Notes: generated by a model not told the origin, from the letters alone. A stretch of DNA of 64,000 nucleotides from Pontibacter anaerobius (GCF_026241195.1 NZ_JAPFQO010000002.1:310001-374000), one strand, 5' to 3'. Positions 46,450-55,606 are shown, counted from the first letter of the stretch. Numbers and translations: made by a program.

Positions 46450-49218
46450 TTATACTACCACGTTAATGATTTTGTTAGGCACTATAATTATTTTCTTTGG
46501 TGCTTTTCCATCAAAAAACTTGGTTACCTGCTCCTCAGCCAACACGGCCTTCTCGATCTCCTCGCGCGGTGTATCCAAGGCAAATGTAAGCTTGGCACGC
46601 ATTTTACCGTTCACCGATACCGGGTACTCAAATGTGTTCTCCACCAGGTACTCTTCCTTCCATTGTGGAAACTCGGCGTAGCTGATACTTTCGGTATGGC
46701 CCAACTGCTCCCACAGTTCCTCTGTGATGTGTGGTGCGTAAGGGGAGAGGATGACAGTTAATGGCTCCAGGATAGCACGTTTGTGGCAGTTTTGCTGCGT
46801 CAGCTCATTCACGCAGATCATGAAGGTAGACACGGAGGTGTTGAATGAGAAGCGCTCAATGTCTTCCTCCACCTTCTTGATCGTCTTGTGCAGCGACTTC
46901 AGTTCTTCTGCCGTTGGAGCCTCGTCTGTTACCTGCAGGTTTCCAGCCTTATCGAAGAACAGCTTCCAGTATTTCTTCAGGAATTTGTGCACGCCGTCCA
47001 TGCCGTTGGTGTTCCAAGGCTTAAACTGCTCCAGCGGCCCCAGGAACATCTCGTACATGCGCAGTGTGTCGGCTCCCTGGCGCTCCACAATGTCATCCGG
47101 GTTTACTACGTTATACTTCGACTTCGACATCTTCTCAATCTCCACTCCGCAGATGTACTTACCATCCTCCAGAATAAATTCTGCATCCGCATTCTCAGAT
47201 CTCCAGTTTTTAAAGGCCTCCAGGTCCAGTACATCGTTCTCCACAATATTCACGTCTACGTGCAGCTGCGAAGTGTCGTATTGCTCTTTCAGTCCATTGG
47301 AAACATACTTGTTGGTGCCGTTGATGCGGTAAACGAAGTTGGAACGACCCTGGATCATGCCCTGGTTGATAAGCTTTTTGAACGGCTCCTGTTCCACTAC
47401 CAGCCCCATATCAAACATGAATTTGTTCCAGAAGCGGGAGTACAGCAGGTGGCCTGTGGCGTGCTCAGAACCACCGATGTATAAGTCTACATTACGCCAG
47501 TATTTCACGATGTCCGCGTCAGCAAAGGCATTGTCATTCTGCGGGTCCATATAGCGGTACCAGTACCAGCTGCTGCCAGCCCAGCCCGGCATGGTGCTCA
47601 GTTCATACTCGTGCTGGTTATCATACTTCCAGTCCACGGCGCGGCCCAATGGTGGCTCGCCTGTTTCTGTTGGCAGGTACTGATCGATCTTGGGCAGCTC
47701 CAGCGGCAGTTCTTCCTCTTTGATCAAGTGCGGCACACCGTTTTTGAAGTATACCGGCACCGGCTCGCCCCAGTAACGCTGGCGGCTGAAAACGGCATCG
47801 CGCATGCGGTACTGCGTGCGGCCCTTGCCCACGCCCAGTTCCTCGGCTTTAGCTATACCTGCCTTTATTGCGTCTTTCACCTCCATTCCGTTCAGGAAGC
47901 CGGAGTTGGTGATTTTGCCTTCCTTGCCAGCGTAAGCTTCCTCCTCGATATTTCCACCTTCCACTACCTGCGGAATCGGAAGGCCGAAGTGTTTGGCAAA
48001 GGCATAGTCGCGGCTATCGTGGCCTGGTACGGCCATTACGGCACCTGTACCATAGCCTGCCAGCACGTAATCGGCAATCCAGATCTGTACTTTGTCTCCG
48101 GAAAGAGGGTTGATGGCGTAGGCACCTGTAAACACACCGCTCACGGATTTCACATCTGTCATGCGCTCGCGCTCCGAGCGGTTTTTGGCGACTGTTACAT
48201 ACTCCTCAACTTCTTTACGCTGCGCATCGGTAGTGATCTGCTCTACCAGCTCATGCTCTGGCGCCAGCACCACAAATGATACCCCGAAAATTGTGTCGAT
48301 GCGGGTCGTGAACACCTTGATCTTGTCATCAGCACCTTCCACTGAAAAGTCCAGCTCGGCACCAACCGATTTACCGATCCAGTTGCGCTGCATCTCTTTG
48401 ATAGGCTCCGGCCAGTCGATTGTTTCCAGGCCCTGCAGCAGGCGTTCGGCATAGGCCGTGATACGCATCATCCATTGGCGCATTTTCTTGCGCTCTACCG
48501 GGTAGCCGCCACGCTCCGACACGCCACCTACTACTTCGTCGTTGGCCAGTACCGTACCCAGGGCAGGGCACCAGTTCACCACGGCTTCGGCAACATAGGT
48601 TAATCTATATTTTAGCAGGATTTCAGACTGCTGCTGCTCGTTCATCCCTTTCCAGTCTTCCGCAGAGAAAGCAGGCGTATCCTCGTCGCAGGCAGCGTTT
48701 ACGTTGGCGTTGCCATTAGCTTCAAACTCAGCTATCAGCTTATCTACACTTTCCGCTTTATCAGCAGAATAGTTGTAATAGCTGTTAAACAGTTGCATGA
48801 ATATCCACTGCGTCCACTTATAGTAGTTTGGCTCAGATGTGCGGATCTCGCGCTCCCAGTCAAAAGAGAAGCCAATGTTTTTTAGCTGCTCCACATAGCG
48901 CTTAATGTTTTGCTCTGTGGTAATGGCCGGGTGCTGACCGGTTTGGATTGCGTACTGCTCTGCCGGCAAACCAAAGGCATCAAAGCCCATCGGGTGCAGC
49001 ACGTTGAAGCCCTTCAGGCGCTTGTAGCGGCTCACAATGTCAGAGGCGATGTAACCAAGCGGGTGGCCCACATGCAGACCGGCACCGGATGGGTACGGGA
49101 ACATATCCAGGGCGTAGTACTTCGGTTTATCGCTGGTGGCAGTGGCTTTAAACGTCTGGTTTTCTTCCCAGTAACGCTGCCACTTTTTCTCAATCTGGTT
49201 GAAATTATACTCTGACAT
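46450..49218 (-). CDS. leuS: Leucine--tRNA ligase
   Basis: A 922-residue class I synthetase that charges tRNA-Leu. The HIGH motif is HVGH at residues 49-52 ([16 protein letters not shown]), the editing (CP1) domain with [19 protein letters not shown] lies near the middle, and KMSKS is at 696-700, followed by the anticodon-binding domain. Length is slightly above the bacterial norm, with an insertion around residues 165-200 ([16 protein letters not shown]) of the kind common in Bacteroidota. It is monocistronic, with a terminator after it. Confidence 0.98.
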   Translation of the reverse strand: MSEYNFNQIEKKWQRYWEENQTFKATATSDKPKYYALDMFPYPSGAGLHVGHPLGYIASDIVSRYKRLKGFNVLHPMGFDAFGLPAEQYAIQTGQHPAITTEQNIKRYVEQLKNIGFSFDWEREIRTSEPNYYKWTQWIFMQLFNSYYNYSADKAESVDKLIAEFEANGNANVNAACDEDTPAFSAEDWKGMNEQQQSEILLKYRLTYVAEAVVNWCPALGTVLANDEVVGGVSERGGYPVERKKMRQWMMRITAYAERLLQGLETIDWPEPIKEMQRNWIGKSVGAELDFSVEGADDKIKVFTTRIDTIFGVSFVVLAPEHELVEQITTDAQRKEVEEYVTVAKNRSERERMTDVKSVSGVFTGAYAINPLSGDKVQIWIADYVLAGYGTGAVMAVPGHDSRDYAFAKHFGLPIPQVVEGGNIEEEAYAGKEGKITNSGFLNGMEVKDAIKAGIAKAEELGVGKGRTQYRMRDAVFSRQRYWGEPVPVYFKNGVPHLIKEEELPLELPKIDQYLPTETGEPPLGRAVDWKYDNQHEYELSTMPGWAGSSWYWYRYMDPQNDNAFADADIVKYWRNVDLYIGGSEHATGHLLYSRFWNKFMFDMGLVVEQEPFKKLINQGMIQGRSNFVYRINGTNKYVSNGLKEQYDTSQLHVDVNIVENDVLDLEAFKNWRSENADAEFILEDGKYICGVEIEKMSKSKYNVVNPDDIVERQGADTLRMYEMFLGPLEQFKPWNTNGMDGVHKFLKKYWKLFFDKAGNLQVTDEAPTAEELKSLHKTIKKVEEDIERFSFNTSVSTFMICVNELTQQNCHKRAILEPLTVILSPYAPHITEELWEQLGHTESISYAEFPQWKEEYLVENTFEYPVSVNGKMRAKLTFALDTPREEIEKAVLAEEQVTKFFDGKAPKKIIIVPNKIINVVV

Positions 49219-49349
49219 AGTGTATAGCTGTACTTTATATTCTAGTTGAACTGCTAAGATAATTCTTAATCTTTAATTGTTGGATTGTTGCAGGGCTAAA
49301 TTCTTAGTTGGAATGGGATTTAGATTATTAAAAATAAGTAGATCCGTTT

Positions 49350-49432
49350 CCAACCACCCCTGCCCTTCAGCGTTACGCTCGCTAGTTTCAAACTCCCGTT
49401 TCATTAGTCTAATGCGGGTGGCTGAAATTTCA
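49350..49432. repeat. Hairpin repeat, copy 1
   Basis: Begins CCAACCACCCCTG and ends GGGTGGCTGAAATTTCA. The outer ends (CCACCC / GGGTGG) pair, and the inner part pairs around CTAGTTTCAAAC and GTTTCATTAG. It aligns with copy 2 at roughly two thirds identity by eye. Confidence 0.55.
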
Positions 49433-49462
49433 TAGTTGAGGGATGTCATCAGCAAAAGTATA

Positions 49463-49534
49463 AACCCACCCCTAGAGCTACGCTCACTAGCTCAAAACTC
49501 TTGTTTTGGCTAGTCCAGAGGAGGGGTAATTTCA
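49463..49534. repeat. Hairpin repeat, copy 2
   Basis: Begins AACCCACCCCTAG and ends GGGGTAATTTCA. The inner arms ACTAGCTCAAAAC and GTTTTGGCTAGT are complementary with a small bulge; the outer ends CACCCCT and AGGGGT pair. Shares the order of blocks with copy 1 (ACCCCT, TACGCTC, CTAG, AAACTC, TAGTC, AATTTCA). Confidence 0.55.
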
Positions 49535-49859
49535 GCAGGCGATTACATCCGCTGACCCTTCGAAGGGGGACTTAGACCTCTTTTCATAGCAAAGGCAGCA
49601 GCTATTGAAACTGATCCCAGTCTTCCCGTTGAGCGCCTTTGGAGTTTTTCCGGTGACGAGCGGCAGCGAGGCATTGCGACGCAGGAGCAAAGGAAAAGGT
49701 CCCTGCGCGATGCCCGAGGACGAGCCCTCCCGGGCTGGAGGGAACCAAGGCCTGAGGTGCAACTTTAGGCTTGTAAGGCTGAGGAAGAACAGTTGCTAAC
49801 AAGGATAGCTTGTTTCATGCTAAGGAGAACAGCGGCTAGACGAGGCAAGTATAAGTATG

Positions 49860-50008
49860 CGGATTAGAAAATCCGCGGCAGAGAGGTTCCGGACAGGGAT
49901 GTCCGGAACAGCGGGAAAGGCAGGTACAAAGTATAGCCAAAGTATAAAGTATGGCTATAATTGCGTTACAAACTTTACACCATATAAGGACTCAAGTCAG
50001 AAGACTTG
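49860..50008. repeat. Array of three short perfect hairpins
   Basis: GCGGAT/ATCCGC (about 49860-49876), TTCCGGACA/TGTCCGGAA (about 49887-49908) and CAAGTC/GACTTG (about 49993-50008), each with a 4-6 nt loop. Between the last two, the motif AAGTATA occurs twice in a TAGCC...GGCTA inverted setting (about 49933-49957). None has a T tract, so they are not terminators. Confidence 0.6.
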
Positions 50009-50129
50009 CGCCAGAAGAGGAGTTCAGGAAAGTAAAAGCCATCTAGTATAAATAGACAAACACACCAACCTCAGTAAACCCTTTTCCATTCTACTTCAAA
50101 CCCAACACCAACGTACAAAGAAATATAAA

Positions 50130-50137
50130 TACCTTTG
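50130..50137 (+). promoter_or_regulatory. Candidate -7 element directly before the DsbA-like gene
   Basis: TACCTTTG matches TAnnTTTG and ends four bases before the ATG, the same spacing as at the porin and sulfatase-like genes. This points to a leaderless transcript. No -33 TTG at normal distance. Confidence 0.45.
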
Positions 50138-50141
50138 CGCC

Positions 50142-50819
50142 ATGGAACAGAAGAAACACGACCTACTGGATATCATCCACCTGATTTACGTGATGGACCC
50201 AATGTGCTCCTGGTGCTATGGCTTTGCGCCGGTCATCAAGCAACTGGTAGAAGAGCAGGAGGGGAACCTGCAGTTTAAGCTGGTAATGGGCGGTTTGCGC
50301 CCCGGTACGGAAAAGCCGCTGGAGGAGCAGATGAAAGAAAGTATAAAAACCCACTGGCAGGATGTAGAGAAGATAACTGAGCAACCATTTGACTATACTT
50401 TTTTTGAACGCGACGACTTTGTTTACGACACGGAGCCGGGTTGCCGTGCGGTGGTAAGTATGCGCTATTTGAAGCCGGAGTATGAATTTGACATGGCCCG
50501 GGCAGTACAAAGCGCCTTTTATGCCAAAAATACCGATGTGACCAAGCCGGCGGTACTGGCAAGTATAGCATCTTCGTTTGGTGTGGAGGAGGATGCTTTT
50601 TTAGAAAAGTATGCATCCGAAGAAATGAAAGAGAAAACCCAGCAGGACTTTACTATTGCCCGCCACCTGCAGGCCACCGCCTTTCCGAGTTTATACTTGC
50701 TGAACGGTACCAGCATCCACCTCATCAGCCGTGGTTACCGCCCCTACGACGGTATGAAGGCACACCTGGAGAGGGTGCTGAAGCAGCTAAATACAGACCA
50801 GAACCCTTTGAATGAATAA
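50142..50819 (+). CDS. DsbA-family thioredoxin-fold protein (FrnE-like)
   Basis: A 225-residue protein with the active-site motif CSWC (Cys22 and Cys25, in MDPMCSWCYGFAP) near the N-terminus and the helical insertion of DsbA-like proteins. The cis-proline region near the end is seen as ATAFPSLYLLNG. There is no signal peptide, so it is a cytoplasmic member (FrnE / 2-hydroxychromene-isomerase-like branch), perhaps a thiol reductase or oxidative-stress protein. The next gene, DUF1003, starts 39 bp downstream. Confidence 0.92.
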   Translation: MEQKKHDLLDIIHLIYVMDPMCSWCYGFAPVIKQLVEEQEGNLQFKLVMGGLRPGTEKPLEEQMKESIKTHWQDVEKITEQPFDYTFFERDDFVYDTEPGCRAVVSMRYLKPEYEFDMARAVQSAFYAKNTDVTKPAVLASIASSFGVEEDAFLEKYASEEMKEKTQQDFTIARHLQATAFPSLYLLNGTSIHLISRGYRPYDGMKAHLERVLKQLNTDQNPLNE

Positions 50820-50858
50820 AGTGGTATAAGGATAAGCCCGTAAGCTTAACTCCATACC

Positions 50859-51584
50859 ATGCGCCATCATCGTGAGCCAACCGGACTCTGCCAAATCACT
50901 AAAAAGCATTTGCCGAACCACCTGCTGGTGCCTGGCAAGGCTATTCGGCCTAATGTACTCAAGCTGATAAAGAAGGATTACCCGGAGTTTGATGAGGATA
51001 AGTTTGTGGCATTGGACGTACTGGCAAAGTACCGCAAACTGTACCTGGAGCAGCTGCTTCGGAAGGAACTGGGCGAGCTGACGGAGTTGGAGGAGGATGT
51101 AGTTAAAAGTATAAACAGGCAGGAGCTTCTGTCCAGCAATGTGGAGGAGGAGTTGGAGGAGCAGATTAGCCTCGGCGACCGCATGGCAGACCACATTGCC
51201 AGTTTCGGCGGCAGTTGGACCTTTATCTCTATCTTCTTTTCTTTTTTGTTGGTATGGATGGCGATAAACGTGTATGTGTTAGCCACCAAACCCTTTGATC
51301 CCTACCCGTTCATCCTGCTAAACCTCATACTTTCCTGTTTAGCTGCCATACAGGCGCCAATTATTATGATGAGCCAAAACCGCCAGGAGGCCAAAGACCG
51401 CAGTCGCTCTGAGCACGACTACAAGGTAAACCTGAAGGCCGAACTGGAGATCAGGCTGCTGCACGAGAAAATAGACCACCTGCTGATGCACCAGAACCAG
51501 CAAATGGTGGAGATCCAGCAAATGCAACTAGACCTGCTGGAGGATATTATGGAGCAGCTCAAGAAGAATCACCACTCCAGATAA
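50859..51584 (+). CDS. DUF1003 membrane protein
   Basis: A 241-residue protein. The DUF1003 domain has LGDRMADHIASFGGSWTFI, two membrane helices (about residues 130-147 and 160-180) and IMMSQNRQEAKDRSRSEHDYKVNLKAELEI, the most conserved block of the family. The N-terminal 110 residues are a soluble domain and the C-terminus is a coiled coil. The function of the family is unknown. It follows the DsbA-like gene closely and precedes the LysE-type gene in the same direction. Confidence 0.92.
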   Translation: MRHHREPTGLCQITKKHLPNHLLVPGKAIRPNVLKLIKKDYPEFDEDKFVALDVLAKYRKLYLEQLLRKELGELTELEEDVVKSINRQELLSSNVEEELEEQISLGDRMADHIASFGGSWTFISIFFSFLLVWMAINVYVLATKPFDPYPFILLNLILSCLAAIQAPIIMMSQNRQEAKDRSRSEHDYKVNLKAELEIRLLHEKIDHLLMHQNQQMVEIQQMQLDLLEDIMEQLKKNHHSR

Positions 51585-51641
51585 CTACCTGTTTCTGCGT
51601 CTTTTTAGTCAGTTTTTCGTCTACCGATAAAAGTTTGAGAA

Positions 51642-52253
51642 ATGGAAACGTTAAAAGCATTTATATTCGGTGTTACCCTTGCCATTGCCGTTGGGCCAAT
51701 CGCTATCCTGATCATAAACCGAGGACTTACAATAGGGCTAAAAATTGGGCTGATGTGCGGACTCGGGGCTGCGCTGGCAGATTTCACCTACGGCCTGGTT
51801 GCCTTTACCATCGGCTCTGTCTTGGTAGGGTTTCTTAAACTGAATGCACACTACTTCGAACTTCTGACATCAGCTATACTATTAGCTTTTGGTCTTTGGA
51901 TGCTGCACGGGAGCCTGAAAACTTCTGATGGAAGTAGTAAAAGTGAGTTGGCAGCTGAGCGGAAGAACAGTTTCTCCTATCTGCTATCGACTTACCTGCT
52001 TACCGTGGTCAATCCCTTAACCGTTGTTGCCTTTGTCGGTTTTTCGGGGCAGTTGGTTTCGCCGGTAACAAGTGTGGGGCATGTGTTTATACTTGGGCTG
52101 TCCATTTTCACCGGAAGTATAGTCGTTCAGTTCGCGCTGGCATACTTTGGCGCCACTCTTGGCAAGCTTTTGCAAAACCCACAAATCATACGCTTTCTGA
52201 ATATCGGCAGCAGTATCTGTGTGATGCTTTTTGGGATGGCCGGGATGCTCTAG
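51642..52253 (+). CDS. LysE-family translocator
   Basis: A 203-residue inner-membrane exporter of the LysE/RhtB family. About six hydrophobic helices are present, with the family N-terminal signature GVTLAIAVGPIAILIINRGLTIGLKIGLMCGLGAALAD in pieces (GPI followed by a G-rich helix) and a central loop rich in Lys/Ser. It probably exports amino acids or related small molecules. Its stop codon overlaps that of the convergent CrtA-like gene in the palindrome CTAG. Confidence 0.92.
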   Translation: METLKAFIFGVTLAIAVGPIAILIINRGLTIGLKIGLMCGLGAALADFTYGLVAFTIGSVLVGFLKLNAHYFELLTSAILLAFGLWMLHGSLKTSDGSSKSELAAERKNSFSYLLSTYLLTVVNPLTVVAFVGFSGQLVSPVTSVGHVFILGLSIFTGSIVVQFALAYFGATLGKLLQNPQIIRFLNIGSSICVMLFGMAGML

Positions 52254-52981
52254 ATCTGCACCTTTGCAAGCACCTTCTCCAGCGGGTCTGAGCCGCTCCA
52301 GGTGCCCTGGCTGCTGATAGGTTTGAACCTGGCAAAAAGTTCCTCGCTATACCAGTTATCAGAGCGGGTGCGGCGCATCACCTCCTGGTGCAGCGGGTTT
52401 TTATAGGCATAGGCTTTCATGGCCTCCACCGACTCCCAAACGCTGAAGGTGGCCTGGCGCACCAGCGGCAATTCACCCAACCCAATTGAGCAAATCAGTC
52501 CCTCTGCGGCATCCAAAGCCATACTTGTTTTCGGTACAAAACGCCAAAAACCTGGCAATGCCCGCCAGTTTATACTTGCCCTTGTAAGCACGGCTATGGG
52601 GCCGCTTTCATACTTTTCAGAGAGCGATGGAGAAAAGGGGGCAACACCATCCCATTGCCCATGCGACTGGAAAGGCAGCAGCTTTACTGTCCATACTTCG
52701 TTGGTGTGGCTTCTATACTCCTGTATCAACGGAGAGTCCTGCAGGAAAGCATCTGCCGCAGTTTCACTTTCCCAGGTGCACATCAGGCCATACCTTCTGA
52801 AGTTAGGTTTTATGCTGAACCCTTTGCCGTGTCCGCTGCCCAGCAACTTGTAAAACAACAGGCCCGGCACTTGCTGCAGCTTTGGGCCGGAGGTTCCCAT
52901 CTGGGCAAGGCCCCAGCGTATGTGGCCTTTTCGAATGCCGAACAGGGTAAGGGTGGTGAGGCGGGGAGAGGCAGCGTGCAT
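52250..52981 (-). CDS. Spheroidene monooxygenase-like protein (CrtA family)
   Basis: A 243-residue protein of the CrtA family, heme-containing carotenoid monooxygenases that introduce keto groups. Matching blocks: LTLFGIRKGHIRWGLAQMG, PGLLFYKLLGSGHGKGFS, YGLMCTWESETAADAFL, TRASINWRALPGFWRFVP and VWESVEAMKAYAY. In pink or red Hymenobacteraceae such a gene would fit pigment formation, but no other carotenoid gene is in the window. The substrate is therefore not proven. It converges with the LysE-type gene, with overlapping stops. Confidence 0.83.
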   Translation of the reverse strand: MHAASPRLTTLTLFGIRKGHIRWGLAQMGTSGPKLQQVPGLLFYKLLGSGHGKGFSIKPNFRRYGLMCTWESETAADAFLQDSPLIQEYRSHTNEVWTVKLLPFQSHGQWDGVAPFSPSLSEKYESGPIAVLTRASINWRALPGFWRFVPKTSMALDAAEGLICSIGLGELPLVRQATFSVWESVEAMKAYAYKNPLHQEVMRRTRSDNWYSEELFARFKPISSQGTWSGSDPLEKVLAKVQI

Positions 52982-53034
52982 GGTGGTTTCCTGTTAAGGT
53001 TTGTCGCTTAAAGTTTTGCTGTTCTATAGCAACT

Positions 53035-53076
53035 TAAAAAAGAACACCTGCCAAAACAGATTGTTCGGCAGGTGTT
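53035..53076 (-). terminator. Intrinsic terminator of the PPOX-fold gene
   Basis: On the minus strand a perfect 10-bp stem (AACACCTGCC/GGCAGGTGTT; plus 53043-53052 and 53067-53076) precedes a T tract (plus A run at 53036-53041). Confidence 0.85.
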
Positions 53077-53104
53077 GCAGAGAGATTTCTTTATACGTAG
53101 TAAA

Positions 53105-53605
53105 CTACAGGTTGATCTTTTTATTTTCGCCTCCTTTGGCTGGTTCACCGGTTAGGGCGGCCTTGGCCATGCCATATAAGGTAACCATGGTGTTGCTTGG
53201 GGTGTCCCAGTATTCTGCCTTGTCTATCGACACTTTTATAAGGCCAATATTCTTGTCCTCTTTCCCATCCGGAAACCAGGCTTTCATGTCTGCACTCCAT
53301 AGTTCGTTAATTTTCTGCTGGTCGCGCAGCACGCTTGCCTTGCCGGACACAGACACATACAGGTTATCGCTTGGCTCGGCATAGCTAAGGTTTACATGTG
53401 CATCATGCTCAATCTCATGCGACTTGCCTGACTCGTATCCTGTGAAGAACCACAAGTCTCCGTCTGCCTCTGTTTTTTGCGTCTTCATGGGGCGGCTGCG
53501 CAGCGTGCCATCGTCGTCTACGGTGGTCATCATGGCAATCTTCACATCCTTGATTTTATCTATCAGCTTGGCAAGGTTTTCCTTGGTATTTTGGTCGTTA
53601 TTCAT
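53105..53605 (-). CDS. Pyridoxamine 5'-phosphate oxidase-fold protein (general stress type)
   Basis: A 166-residue flavin-binding split-barrel protein of the general-stress-protein-26 type. Seen: KIAMMTTVDDDGTLRSRPMKTQ, DGDLWFFTGYESGKSHEIEHDAHVNLSYA, and NLYVSVSGKASVLRDQQKINELW. The fold binds FMN or FAD; members often help in oxidative or general stress, but this one's substrate is unknown. It is small, cytoplasmic and monocistronic, with a terminator after it. Confidence 0.92.
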   Translation of the reverse strand: MNNDQNTKENLAKLIDKIKDVKIAMMTTVDDDGTLRSRPMKTQKTEADGDLWFFTGYESGKSHEIEHDAHVNLSYAEPSDNLYVSVSGKASVLRDQQKINELWSADMKAWFPDGKEDKNIGLIKVSIDKAEYWDTPSNTMVTLYGMAKAALTGEPAKGGENKKINL

Positions 53606-53751
53606 AGCTTTATATCTTGTTTGTGTTTGATTACGCGGCTCCTGAGCTTAGGGTTTATACTTTAGCTGAGGCAACTTAAATCGCTTTGTAACACTAAAAC
53701 AATTGGCCAGGCTACTGGTTTATACTTTTATTCCTTATTCAAAACATCCCC

Positions 53752-54336
53752 TTGAATTACCTCGCGCATATTTACCTTTCCGGAACAGATGATGAGCTTT
53801 TGCTGGGCAATTTTATAGCCGACGCCGTAAAAGGGCGACAGGCGGAGCTTTACCCGCCCGGAGTGGCTAAAGGCATTCGCCTGCACCGCCTTATAGATAC
53901 CTATACCGACACCCACCCGGTAGTGGCAGAGACAAAAGCCAGGCTGCGGCCAAAGTATAAAAAGTTCTCTCCCGTTATCGCCGACATGTATTATGACCAT
54001 TTCCTGGCCTGCAATTTTGAGCACTATGCCAGGGAGCCGCTCCCGGATTTTGTTCAGAAAGCCTATACCCTGATTCAGCAGCATCACCATGTACTGCCGC
54101 CACGGATGCAGCACCTTTTTGGATACATGCAGCGGCAAAACTGGCTGGAGTCTTATGCAGAGGTGGAAGGCATAGGCCAGGCGCTGCAGGGTATGAGCCG
54201 CCGCACTTCGTTTGTGTCAGGTATGGAGACAGCCGCCGAGGAATTGGTTGAGCAGTATGAATTTTACCTGGCCGATTTCAAGGCTTTCTTTCCGGAACTG
54301 GAGAAGTACGTGGCTGCGGTAAAAGGGCAGCTGTAG
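53752..54336 (+). CDS. Acyl-carrier-protein phosphodiesterase-like protein (AcpH family)
   Basis: A 194-residue protein of the AcpH / DUF479 family, HD-like phosphodiesterases that remove phosphopantetheine from acyl carrier protein. Typical features: the start NYLAHIYLSGTDDELLLGNFIADAVKG, RLHRLIDTYTDTHPV with the metal-binding His/Asp, MYYDHFLACNFE, and the C-terminal FYLADFKAFFPEL. The start is a TTG, chosen because the family begins exactly there. No partner gene is close. Confidence 0.88.
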   Translation: MNYLAHIYLSGTDDELLLGNFIADAVKGRQAELYPPGVAKGIRLHRLIDTYTDTHPVVAETKARLRPKYKKFSPVIADMYYDHFLACNFEHYAREPLPDFVQKAYTLIQQHHHVLPPRMQHLFGYMQRQNWLESYAEVEGIGQALQGMSRRTSFVSGMETAAEELVEQYEFYLADFKAFFPELEKYVAAVKGQL

Positions 54337-54378
54337 AGTGATAGCGCGGATTGTTTAAACCTTTTAGGATGTTATACT

Positions 54379-54403
54379 TATACTTTTCTAAAGAGAAAGT
54401 ATA
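54379..54403. promoter_or_regulatory. Inverted AAGTATA motif in the spacer before the oxidoreductase gene
   Basis: TATACTTT (54379-54386) and AAAGTATA (54396-54403) form an 8-bp inverted repeat with a 9-nt loop, 21 bp before the ATG of the next gene. A further motif copy lies just before it (54374-54379). It may be a regulatory site or another instance of the window-wide motif. Confidence 0.4.
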
Positions 54404-54424
54404 AACGCTATTCCGCATCTCCTC

Positions 54425-55606
54425 ATGAAACAAACAATCTTCCTTTTTCGCCACAACCGCCGTAAATTCCTGAAGGATGTTTCGCTTGCCTTTGGCGCCA
54501 CTGCGATGGGTTTGCCTATGGCCTCCTTCGCCTCCTCCTGTCAGTCGTCCGGCTCAGATAAAGAAAACACACAGGTAGAGCAAACCGGACAGGACAACGG
54601 GCAAAACCGAAAGCTGGGGATTGCTCTGGTCGGCCTGGGAAACTACGCCACAAATCAGTTGGCTCCGGCGCTTCAGGAAACGGAGCATTGCTACCTGGCC
54701 GGCATCGTAACCGGCACTCCATCTAAAGCCGAGACCTGGAAGCGCAAGTATAAGATCCCGGAAAAAAACATTTACAATTACGAGACATACGACCAGATAG
54801 CTGATAACCCGGACATCGACATTATTTACATTGTGCTGCCAAATGGCATGCATGCCGAGTATACTGTTCGAGGTGCCAGGGCAAAAAAGCACATCATCTC
54901 CGAAAAGCCGATGGCTACCTCTGTGGCTGATTGCCAGCGCATGATAGAGGCCTGTAAGGAGAACAAGGTGAAGCTTTCGATTGGTTACCGCCTGCATTTT
55001 GAGCCGCATCACCAGCGGGTGATGGAGCTGGGGCAGCAGCAAGTATACGGCCCGGTGCAGCGGATAGAGGCGGAGGACAGTTTCGTGATTGGCGGAAGCC
55101 CCGACCGCTGGCGCTTGGACAAAGAGCTGGCAGGCGGAGGACCGCTGATGGACCTGGGCATTTACTGCGTGCAGGGTGCTATTTATACGATGGGAAAAAC
55201 GCCCGTAGCTGTTACGGCTAAGTTTGGTGAGGTTACCAGGCCTGATTTTTTTGATGAGGTGGAGCAGTCCATCAACTGGCAGATGGAATTTGCGGATGGC
55301 GCTATGGCCAACTGCACGACCAGTTACAACAAAAACCAGAACCTCTTGTATGGCAAGGCAGAAAAAGGGTGGTGGCGCCTGCAGCCTTCTTTCGGATACT
55401 CCGGCATACAGGGTGAAACCAGCGAAGGCCCCATGAACCTGCCTAACGTAAACCAGCAGGCAAGGCAGATGGACGATTTTGCGCTCTGTATTCTGGATGA
55501 CAGAGAAATCCCGGTTCCGGGAGAGATGGGCCTGCGTGATGTGCGGATACTAGAGTCGATATACGAAGCTGCGCGTACAGGCAATCGGGTTGAGATTAAA
55601 GTATAA
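54425..55606 (+). CDS. Tat-exported Gfo/Idh/MocA-family oxidoreductase
   Basis: A 393-residue oxidoreductase of the Gfo/Idh/MocA family. The N-terminus has a twin-arginine signal (HNRRKFLKD followed by a hydrophobic stretch and ASSC), so it is exported folded with cofactor bound. The Rossmann domain shows LGIALVGLGNYATNQL, then VLPNGMHAEYTVRGARAKKHIISEKPMATSV, where EKP is the family signature, and KLSIGYRLHFEPHHQRVMEL. It resembles glucose-fructose oxidoreductase. The sugar substrate is unknown. A bidirectional terminator follows. Confidence 0.93.
   Translation: MKQTIFLFRHNRRKFLKDVSLAFGATAMGLPMASFASSCQSSGSDKENTQVEQTGQDNGQNRKLGIALVGLGNYATNQLAPALQETEHCYLAGIVTGTPSKAETWKRKYKIPEKNIYNYETYDQIADNPDIDIIYIVLPNGMHAEYTVRGARAKKHIISEKPMATSVADCQRMIEACKENKVKLSIGYRLHFEPHHQRVMELGQQQVYGPVQRIEAEDSFVIGGSPDRWRLDKELAGGGPLMDLGIYCVQGAIYTMGKTPVAVTAKFGEVTRPDFFDEVEQSINWQMEFADGAMANCTTSYNKNQNLLYGKAEKGWWRLQPSFGYSGIQGETSEGPMNLPNVNQQARQMDDFALCILDDREIPVPGEMGLRDVRILESIYEAARTGNRVEIKV

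Larger units (their letters stand above)
49219..50141. other. Gene-free 920-bp region with repeat-like hairpins
   Basis: No convincing gene. It contains, in order: two diverged copies of a hairpin repeat (about 49350-49432 and 49463-49534), a GC-rich block (about 49620-49790) with internal hairpins, three clean hairpins (49860-50008), five or more AAGTATA motifs, and the promoter-like element of the DsbA-type gene. Several frames of 60-76 codons cross the GC-rich block on both strands but look like chance. It is probably a landing place for dispersed intergenic repeats, or holds a structured RNA. Confidence 0.65.

Noticed and set aside
49273..49455. A 60-codon minus-strand open frame after leuS
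   Set aside because: It runs through the first hairpin repeat, has no family-like features, and its codon use does not resemble that of the neighbours.
49532..49802. Open frames of 64-76 codons on both strands of the GC-rich block
   Set aside because: They overlap each other on opposite strands, have biased low-information composition, and no recognisable motif. They are more likely chance frames in a GC-rich non-coding block.
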